From NCBI GenBank assembly GCA_011525695.1, contig WYBX01000076.1:1-47782 (forward strand): a DNA stretch of 47,782 nucleotides, written 5' to 3'. The translations under genes were made by a program, and so were the position numbers. Positions 39,601 through 45,090 of this stretch are shown here, in pieces. The stretch is from Verrucomicrobiia bacterium (GTDB lineage Bacteria > Verrucomicrobiota > Verrucomicrobiia > Opitutales > Opitutaceae). A model generated the notes under the pieces. It was not told where the DNA came from, made no database searches, and saw only the letters and a program-made list of their open reading frames with translations. Each line of letters opens with the position of its first letter. Position 1 is the first letter of the stretch.

Positions 39601-42489
39601 ACGTCGCCCGATGGCCAGACCTGGACTGAACGCGTGGCGCTGGCTCCCAATATCGCCCTGTACGACATTGAGTTTACTGGTGCGGAGTTCCTGATCGGCT
39701 CGTATAATGGCGTCCTATCTTCGCTGGACGGGGTGGAGTGGGAGTGCAGAACGGAATTTGGAGACGTCACTTCGCTGACCCTTGCCAATGGCAGGATGAT
39801 TACAGACACCGGGCTTCGACGGGTGGCGGACGGCGCCTCGGTCTCGATTTCCAGTGCCGTGCGACCGGAGCCGGTGGTTCCGGGCCAAACGGCAACCTTG
39901 GGCGTGTCAGCGATGGGGCCGAGCCTCACCTACCAATGGTTCGCCGGCAGTTCGGGCGATACCTCGGCGCCTCTGGTGGGTGCGATCGCAGACTCGTATA
40001 CCACGCCTCCACTTACCACCACGGGGCGCTACTGGGTCAGGGTGAGCGACTCCATCAACGTCGTGGAGAGCGAAACCATCCTCGCGCCGGTGATCGGTCC
40101 CCCATCAATCGTCCTGCACCCCCGATCCGCCGAGTTTACCGGCGACGTCCAGAGCACCATGCTCCGGGTCGAGGCGGATGGGTATCCAGGTCCCACGTAC
40201 CAGTGGTATAAGGGCAGATCCGGAGACACGCTCCATCCTGTGGAAGAGGCCACGCGTTCCAGCCTGTATGTCACGGCTTCTGAAGCGACTGAGCGCTACT
40301 GGGTGAGAGTGACCAATGCCCATGGATCGGTAGACAGCAACGAGGCGGTCCTTTCCCCCTGGGATCGCTTGCTGATTACCGGCGCTGATGGCGCTCCGTT
40401 TGGGGCCGCCGGGCTCGCTCTGGGCCAAGGTCGACTGGTCGTATCCGGCAACAAGATGCCGTTCGAGGCGGTCGTTCAAGTTTCTGAGAATGGCCAGGAC
40501 TGGAACCCGACACCCGCGCCGCGACTGGGCACGCTCTGTTTCGGAAACAACCGGTTCGTGGCGGCGTCGCTGGTTGCGAGCGCCCGCGTTTACTGGTCGG
40601 AGAATGGGACTTCCTGGTCCGAAGTCACATTTTCCGAGACGGCGGCACAAGTGACCGAGGTGTTCTTCATCGGCGGCCGGTTTGTTGCCATTGGCATGAA
40701 CGGGACAATCGCAATCTCGAACGACGGAGTCTCCTGGGTGCTGCAGTCTTTGGGCAGCGAGCGGATCCACGCAGTCGCGACCGATGGCAGCCGGTGGGTG
40801 GGGGTGGGCGAAGCCGGCAGGATCTTCCATTCGGTCGACGGCTTGACCTGGAATACAGTGTCGAGCCCGACGGTTTCAACGATCAACGGCGTTGCCTTTG
40901 GCGCGGGAAAGTTTCTGGCCGTGACCGATGACGGGCAGGCGCTGGTTTCCTCTGACGGTGCATCCTGGACCATGGTTGCGTCCGAAATGGTCGATGGATG
41001 GCTGATGGCTCCCGCGGGTCGCAGCCTCACCTGCGTAAATGGCCGGTTCTTTGCGGCATCGGCCTCGCCAACCGGGCCAACGTACATTTCGGACGATGGC
41101 ATCCTGTGGAGACCCGGGCCTCCGGTATCGCATCACCGGTTCCTCAACGGTACCCATGTGGGAATACAGCAGACTTTCTTCCGCTCGGAAACTGAACCGA
41201 CCACCGGATTCAGCGGCACGAGTGGTGGAGCGCTCTTCAGGACCCGGCCTGAGGCCGCGGTTCCTTATATCACGACTTATCCGATCGCGCAGGATGCTTT
41301 CACGGGCGGGTCGGTGACATTCTCCGTCGAGGCCGTCAGCGCCACGCCCGTCTCGTACCAATGGCGCCGGAATGGCATTGATCTGCCCGGAGCGACCAAG
41401 CCCTCGCTGACCCTGACCGACCTGCAATTTGCCGACGCCGGAGTCTTCGTCGTGGTGGTGTCCAATGCCGCCGGCAGTGTGGGTTCGAAGGAGACGTTGC
41501 TCAGCGTGTCACCGGCAATCGCGCCGGTCATCACCAGCCAGCCGCAGAGCCAGGCGGCAGGCTTGGGACAAACGGTCGTCCTGCGGGTTGCGGCCACGGG
41601 TTCTCCTCCCCTGGCCTACCAATGGCAGAAGGCCGGCGCACCCATCACGGCGGCCACGCAATCCAGCTACACAATCCCGAGTGTGCAGGCAGGGGACGCC
41701 GGGGAGTATTCGGTCGTGGTATCGAACAGCGCAGGCAGTGTGCCGTCGACGACGGCAACTCTGGCCGTCGTATCGGCCGAGACGACGGCGGGTCATGCCA
41801 TGCTTGAATCGGGGTACACGCCTGGTGGCACGATCACGGTTGAAAGCACGCTGACCTACCCGGGACCACTGACCGCGATCGAGTGGCAGGTGCTCCTGCC
41901 CTCTGGCTGGACCTTTGCAGCCGGTTCAGGACCTGCGGGTGACATCGGACCCAGTGCAGGTGCCGCCGAATTGCTCGAGTGGAGATGGTCTTCAATTCCG
42001 CCCAGCCCGTTCCGGTTCAGCTACACGCTCAATGTGCCGGCCGACCAGTCTGGAATGGCCGAGATTGTCGCCCTGGCCGGGCTGCACGGGGCCGACGGCG
42101 TGTTGCAGATGGTGGCGAAGCCGGATCCGCTCCTGCTGCTCCCTTCCCGGCACAGTGCGGACACCAATCAGGATTTCCGGCTGAGTTTGACCGAACTGCT
42201 GCGTGTGATCGAACTCTACAACACCCGCAACGGCACGGTCCGCACCGGCGCCTATGCGGTCGACGAGGCCAATGAGGAGGATGGCTTCGGCACCGCTCCT
42301 GCGCGTCCCAACACGGAGGTGGCCACGCTCACGCGTTACCATTCCGCCGATATCAACCGCGACGGCAGGCTCAGCCTCACCGAACTGCTGCGCGTCATTG
42401 AACTCTATAACTTCCGCAGCGGCACCGTGCGGACCGGCCAGTATCGCGTTCATGCTGGCACGGAAGACGGCTTCATCCCGGGCCCGTGA
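33679..42489 (+). CDS. Giant secreted RCC1/Asp-box/Ig-repeat protein with EF-hand-like tail (secreted protein 2)
   Basis: A 2936-residue protein, start at MRLPSIAFCLWIPLALWLVGATAARAQA, a standard signal peptide; an ATG at 33610 in the same frame would add 23 polar residues. Order: Ig-like; RCC1 block (~113-388); two Ig-like; RCC1 block (~568-838); Ig-like and a 'WYRG.(S/R)G.TS.P' Ig-like; then three long blocks of Asp-box/BNR-like repeats (~1026-1314, 1493-2054, 2231-2528) with 'G.FVAVG..G...TS.DG..W' units, each separated by paired Ig-like domains; two Ig-like; the 'EWQVLLPSGW' domain (~2701-2823); and a tail with two EF-hand-like loops and LLRVIELYN (~2824-2936) nearly identical to that of secreted protein 1. 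The blocks are probably beta-propellers; no active site was seen. Confidence 0.9.
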   Translation: MRLPSIAFCLWIPLALWLVGATAARAQAPVITSAPLSQIAVVGQPVSMSVTASGSGLTYQWRRNGQVVSGETTSSLNLASATVADGGYYEVLVSNGAGAAMAVFHLRVAVASSTVVAWGNNSSGQATVPAGLDDANLVSAGGFHTLALRPDGTVMGWGLNTSGQVTIPPGLNNIVAVAAGANHSLALRADGTVVAWGSNSAGQSTVTVGLGSLNNVVAIAAGGMHSVALKADGTVVVWGDGSFGQKNVPANLAGVVAVASGGNHVLALKSDGTVVAWGSFLSGSMTVPPGLSNVVAVAGGQSHSLALRRDGTVVAWGDNAQGQSTVPPGLTDVVAISAAENCSIALRGNGTVAAWGNNSWGQSNIPANLSGVGAVSVGARHTLALVPAYVSSVELASETRVIPVGGSVTFSAVAIGSGPFSYQWYRGGTPLVDGTAVSGATTPTLTVTDVQYADGGVYHIEIRAGDDIAISGETIVQVPPAITSRPRSKIAVAGGTVSFSVAASGGEPLTYQWKRNGQPIAGATGPELTLEAVTLADRGTYSVVVRNSTGGEAISVVVLNVSSVANAGAIAAWGLNNSGQTTPPFTGKHYTAIDVGTSHTLALASDGTVTGWGGSIAGLTTAPAGLADVVAIAANNDVNVVLKADGSLVIWGRPTSIYAPWTVPMDLNRVIAISLGTLRVALRDDGSVYTWADGNATATPIPAGNAVAIAGGNGHGLALRADGTIFAWGANESGQCDVPAGLGNVTAIAAGGNHSLALRPDGTVVAWGANFLGQADVPAGLTDVVAISAAWEISMALTADGRVVVWGGGNPSEIVPPTGLPAASAISAGRYHVAALVVPAAPVIATQPLGMTVPAGGNLTLSVTVNGTPPFGYQWKRNGVPLPAKDPVLGLADPTTAILTLTNLQESESGSYTVDITNAAGGVSSAAAVVTVSDGSSVAPIIKGQTSSVAVLAGTPVSFAVNAAGAQPLAYQWYRGSAGNTSAPIEGAESNSLTVPPAGTSESYWVRISNPGGTTDSATMRVMPWVARDAGSGSSNLGGAAYANGRYFIMRSEYGAVSADGVSWDQFHAGGFTVSRANPIAYGNGTYVVGGGSTTGNIYISSDGVSWSSRLSAQDGIVSRIIFNGNVFVAVGDHGQISTSVDGLTWTLRDYSSNLGFKDVAVGGSLHVAVGGSGLIAIASDDMSWTEVPAPTHHPFLAVTYGEGRFVALAGPAFDAQRYQVWTSEDGSSWTQVSLPRMPSGIELPTGSGNGIAFGGGMFVMAVGKNLLLSEDGVTWSVTPDFFPTQTIYPNSLAYGNGRFLAAGQSGALLQSLPISGAVEISTITASHFVNSGESTLLEVSSSGPGLSHQWYRGTSGNTSQPIAGANGASFSTPALTESQAYWVRVSNDLGAVDGATIEVSVATPPVVVTSSQRSWEIPAGKPVTLSVQVSGAPAADLQWYRGRRGDTSAPLANAAEDTLTFTASDKIEYYWLHASNMAGTADSDEFRVVPWIQWGNDMDISNIRNVDGTLIAVGGYDVRTSADGRVWTLRATINNSYLRDIARGAGLYVAVGERGFYSSPDLVTWTQRNVPSGPDYNGALSLAYGNGVFVAVGYGCVVSADGVNWSNVSLPAGVRLLSVVHDGGQFVAGGSVAGANPWPTDIGAVFTSPDGVFWTRQLNTGVTDTASDDRTAIDRIDFVGGRYIATSSTGNIVLTSPDSSNWSRRDLDTHLGGSCRSIAHAKGRYMIGTDSHGYFLSTDAVDWEANAGPVGMSTRTLVEIGGEILASGSTGLMFRSRDGFEWTPEAGASHPAIFSLAYGAGRYVGLAHNATYSATDGQGWQRMETDVSGQSSGRVIFALGQFVVNLENQGQVATSRDGRNWRRCVVEGATSAFGNVVGAGTRVFALGIAGGLAVTNDLESWVFVADAASGMSFSDIAFGSELYVAVGNGIATSTDGTVWAKQELNVGSNLRAVAHGSGTFVAVGRKDGSESILTSPDGQTWTERVALAPNIALYDIEFTGAEFLIGSYNGVLSSLDGVEWECRTEFGDVTSLTLANGRMITDTGLRRVADGASVSISSAVRPEPVVPGQTATLGVSAMGPSLTYQWFAGSSGDTSAPLVGAIADSYTTPPLTTTGRYWVRVSDSINVVESETILAPVIGPPSIVLHPRSAEFTGDVQSTMLRVEADGYPGPTYQWYKGRSGDTLHPVEEATRSSLYVTASEATERYWVRVTNAHGSVDSNEAVLSPWDRLLITGADGAPFGAAGLALGQGRLVVSGNKMPFEAVVQVSENGQDWNPTPAPRLGTLCFGNNRFVAASLVASARVYWSENGTSWSEVTFSETAAQVTEVFFIGGRFVAIGMNGTIAISNDGVSWVLQSLGSERIHAVATDGSRWVGVGEAGRIFHSVDGLTWNTVSSPTVSTINGVAFGAGKFLAVTDDGQALVSSDGASWTMVASEMVDGWLMAPAGRSLTCVNGRFFAASASPTGPTYISDDGILWRPGPPVSHHRFLNGTHVGIQQTFFRSETEPTTGFSGTSGGALFRTRPEAAVPYITTYPIAQDAFTGGSVTFSVEAVSATPVSYQWRRNGIDLPGATKPSLTLTDLQFADAGVFVVVVSNAAGSVGSKETLLSVSPAIAPVITSQPQSQAAGLGQTVVLRVAATGSPPLAYQWQKAGAPITAATQSSYTIPSVQAGDAGEYSVVVSNSAGSVPSTTATLAVVSAETTAGHAMLESGYTPGGTITVESTLTYPGPLTAIEWQVLLPSGWTFAAGSGPAGDIGPSAGAAELLEWRWSSIPPSPFRFSYTLNVPADQSGMAEIVALAGLHGADGVLQMVAKPDPLLLLPSRHSADTNQDFRLSLTELLRVIELYNTRNGTVRTGAYAVDEANEEDGFGTAPARPNTEVATLTRYHSADINRDGRLSLTELLRVIELYNFRSGTVRTGQYRVHAGTEDGFIPGP

Positions 42490-42600
42490 AGTGCCTTCAA
42501 CCGAGCAGGCAGCCATGCGGGAACTGAAGATGCTCCCTCCCGAATCACGGACGCGCTCCGCCTTCATGGCAGCCTGGTCGCAGATATAATCCGACTCTCC

Positions 42601-44085
42601 ATGCATTTTACCGGACTTGTTCAGCGCTTCGCGTGGCTGTCGGCAGCCTGCTGCATTCTGACCATTGCACAGGCACAAGCGGTCAGCGTGACCCTGACGA
42701 CACCGACGTCAGTATATCTTTCCACGGGAGGCACAGTCACGCTGTCGGTCAATATCCTCTACTCCGTCCAACCGACGGCCGTGGGGGGCTCCATATCCAT
42801 TCCGGCGGGCTGGACACTCGCGAGCACAGGTGGGCCCGATGTTCCCAATTCCGTGCCCGAGCCCGGCACGACCAGTCAACTTGACTATGCCTATTTCTCA
42901 TTTCCGGCCGGAGGCGCGCAATTCGACGTTGTCCTGAATTATCCCACCGGGTTGGAGGGCACCCAGCTGATCACCTCCACCTTCCAGTACCGGTCCCCGA
43001 TCCAGAATATGACGCCGGCTGCGATTCTTCTTGCTCCGCAGCCTGTCACGGCGCCGGCCATCATCGTCCACCCGCAGCCGGCGAGCGCGCCGATCGGCGG
43101 AACCGTGGTACTGAACGCGGCCGCATCAGGCACTCCGGAGCCAACCTACCAATGGCTTCGCGACGGGCTCCCAGTGTCCGGGGAAAATTCGGCGTCGCTC
43201 ACCTTGGATGATTTTCAGGTGGACGACGCGGGATGCTATAGTGCCGTGATTGCGAACGAGCATGGCGTTGTGACCAGCCGGAGCGCACCGGTCGGCGTCA
43301 TATCGTTGGTGAAGGTGGCCGGTGCAGGGAACGAAGCCCGGGCGGACATCGTCCACCCCAACGGCAATGTCTATGATCAGGTGCTGCTTACGGGAACGTC
43401 GGCCACGATCACGGCCGACGCCAATCAGATCACCCGCGTGTCCTTCATCGACCTCAGCGACGACATCGTCCAGGTGGAGTTCAGTGGTGCGGGAACGCTC
43501 ACGCTGTCACTTGAAAGCGCCACGGGCCCCGCCCCTCCGGTCAAGTACAACCAGCCGGAGGTGTCGTACATGAAGGGGCATGCCTCCCTGATCATCACTG
43601 GAGCTGATGAAACCACGCATGTCACCGTCTTCAGCGTGGGATCGATGACTGCCGTCAACCAGGACCTTTTCCCTCTTGGCATGGCCTACGATGGAATCGC
43701 AGACATCGGCCTTGTCTCGATCGCCAGCAGGAACGGAATGTTCGGTGGCATCCGTGCTGCCAATGCCGGCTTTTTTCGGGCCAGCGGGCTTGCCGGCATC
43801 CATGCCCCGTCCGTGGCGGTCCGGGGCCCGGTCTATATCGGCGACATCAACGCCGATGCCGACGCGATGGGCGTGCTCCTGTTCGGCTCGGCAACGGACG
43901 TGCGCATCACCGGCGGCGATTTGCTGCAGCTGAACAATCGCGCCGTGCAGGTCGACGGCATCACCCGAATCAACTTTACCGCGGGAACAAAATCAGATGG
44001 CCAGATGCTCCCGGCCCAACCGAACCGAGCCCGGCTCGAGCGGGATGGCGTTGATGTAACCGAATTCATTGCCCCGACGTCTTGA
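42601..44085 (+). CDS. Secreted protein with N-terminal 'GW-P-GW'-type domain, Ig-like domain and C-terminal beta-rich region (secreted protein 3)
   Basis: A 494-residue protein. Signal peptide MHFTGLVQRFAWLSAACCILTIAQAQA. Residues ~28-145 form the shared domain (STGGTVTLSVNILYS, GGSISIPAGWTLASTGG, PEPGTTSQLDYAYFSFPAGGAQF); here the first GW is GG. Residues ~155-235 are an Ig-like domain (YQWLRDGLPVSG, DDAGCYSAVIANEHG). The remaining ~255 residues (VYDQVLLTGTSATITAD, FIDLSDDIVQVEFSGAGTLTLSL, VYIGDINADADAMGVLLFGSATDVRITGGDLLQLN) are beta-rich and unrecognised; they resemble calcium-dependent repeat or sorting regions only superficially. It lacks the EF-hand tail. Its N-terminal domain is very close to that of the truncated gene at 45091. 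Confidence 0.85.
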   Translation: MHFTGLVQRFAWLSAACCILTIAQAQAVSVTLTTPTSVYLSTGGTVTLSVNILYSVQPTAVGGSISIPAGWTLASTGGPDVPNSVPEPGTTSQLDYAYFSFPAGGAQFDVVLNYPTGLEGTQLITSTFQYRSPIQNMTPAAILLAPQPVTAPAIIVHPQPASAPIGGTVVLNAAASGTPEPTYQWLRDGLPVSGENSASLTLDDFQVDDAGCYSAVIANEHGVVTSRSAPVGVISLVKVAGAGNEARADIVHPNGNVYDQVLLTGTSATITADANQITRVSFIDLSDDIVQVEFSGAGTLTLSLESATGPAPPVKYNQPEVSYMKGHASLIITGADETTHVTVFSVGSMTAVNQDLFPLGMAYDGIADIGLVSIASRNGMFGGIRAANAGFFRASGLAGIHAPSVAVRGPVYIGDINADADAMGVLLFGSATDVRITGGDLLQLNNRAVQVDGITRINFTAGTKSDGQMLPAQPNRARLERDGVDVTEFIAPTS

Positions 44086-44424
44086 ATGGGCCTGCCCAAG
44101 GCCGGACTGGGAGTTGTGGGCAGCTGAATCGGTGTCGATGGAATCGAAGCTGGCTTTATGGCTCACCGGTGAGGAAGCAATACGATCCGCATTTGCCCGC
44201 GAGGTGTCGCGTCATAACAATATATGACCATTAGCGAACAATATATGCGCAATCAATTTGGGGAGATATCCCCACAGCAATCGCACTCGTGCTTTGACTA
44301 TAACGGTCCGATCACCTGAACTCTCTCGTTGTCGCAGCCGTAGCGTTGGTACCACCAGCGATTTTGCCGCCAGGTTGGAGGCAGAGGGTTGCTTCACCAT
44401 TTACTCGCAATCGACGGAAGCCGC
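44086..44424. other. 339-base intergenic stretch, locally AT-rich
   Basis: There is no gene. It contains two direct copies of AACAATATATG 21 bases apart (listed separately) followed by GGGGAGATATCCCC, the most AT-rich patch in this part of the window. It probably holds the promoter of the gene at 44425. Confidence 0.5.
44216..44247 (+). promoter_or_regulatory. Direct repeat AACAATATATG x2, 21 bp apart
   Basis: AACAATATATG at 44216-44226 and 44237-44247 are identical, with starts exactly 21 bases apart (two helical turns), so proteins bound to both would lie on the same face of the DNA. Shortly after comes GGGGAGATATCCCC. The site is about 180 bases before the start at 44425. No regulator is known; this is inferred from sequence only. 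Confidence 0.35.
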
Positions 44425-44853
44425 ATGAATATCACAAAAGTTGGGGTGATCGGCCTGGTTCTGTTGGCGACTGCGCCGGCCAATGGACAACCGCCGCAGT
44501 TGACCGCCGGCGCGGCAGCCGTGGCGGCAGGCACGATCCTCACCCTGAGTGCCTCGGCCAGCTATCCGGAAGTCCCGAGTGCGGTCGGCTGGTCGGTCAC
44601 GCTGCCGGACGGGTGGATATTCCTCGCCACGACCGGGAGCGATGCACCGCAGGTCACGCCGCAGGAGGGTGCGACCGGCATCCTCGAGTGGGCGTACACG
44701 AAGGTGCCCGCCGGGTGTGTGCGTTTCAGTTTCACCGTCAGGGCGCCGGGCAAGCCGGGGCGGGCGGAGCTCCCTGCCAGGCTCTTCCTGCGCGTCGACG
44801 GTCGGCAGCAACAAGTGGAAGCGATTCCGGCCACTGTAACCGTGGTTCCATGA
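44425..44853 (+). CDS. Secreted stand-alone 'GW-P-GW' domain protein (secreted protein 4)
   Basis: A 142-residue protein: signal peptide (MNITKVGVIGLVLLATAPANGQ) plus just the domain shared with its neighbours. It reads GTILTLSASASYP, VGWSVTLPDGWIFLATTG, APQVTPQEGATGILEWAYTKVPAGCVRFSFTV. It is the shortest member and defines the minimal domain of about 110 residues. GGAAG lies 5 bases before the ATG and supports this start; the frame opens at 44389. No enzyme motif is visible. Because the domain is the whole mature protein, it would be the best piece for structural work on the shared fold. Confidence 0.8.
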   Translation: MNITKVGVIGLVLLATAPANGQPPQLTAGAAAVAAGTILTLSASASYPEVPSAVGWSVTLPDGWIFLATTGSDAPQVTPQEGATGILEWAYTKVPAGCVRFSFTVRAPGKPGRAELPARLFLRVDGRQQQVEAIPATVTVVP

Positions 44854-45011
44854 CGTATCAGGAGCGCGGACGGCCTTGAGGACATTCCGGAACAAACGCT
44901 TGGCCCGCGGCGACGTGGCCGGCTGCGGTCGTTGTTCAACCCTGCCAGCACGATGCCCCAGTCGTTTCGCTCACTGGCGTGGAGGCTTCCTGGTTCAAGT
45001 CTTATCCATTG

Positions 45012-45028
45012 CCGCCCGCTGCGGGCGG
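45012..45028 (+). other. Short GC-rich hairpin between secreted genes 4 and 5
   Basis: CCGCCCG-CTG-CGGGCGG forms a 7-bp stem with a 3-base loop. There is no T-run after it, so it is at best a weak or Rho-assisted terminator for gene 44425. The rest of the 237-base gap (44854-45090) shows no gene. Confidence 0.3.
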
Positions 45029-45090
45029 ATGAGCGCCCGCCTATAGGCAGACCCGGCGCCGCAACCCAATATTTGCACCTGAAAGTTCCT

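Noticed and set aside
44985..45005. GGTTCAAGTC resembling a tRNA T-arm
   Set aside because: No matching acceptor, D or anticodon arms around it.
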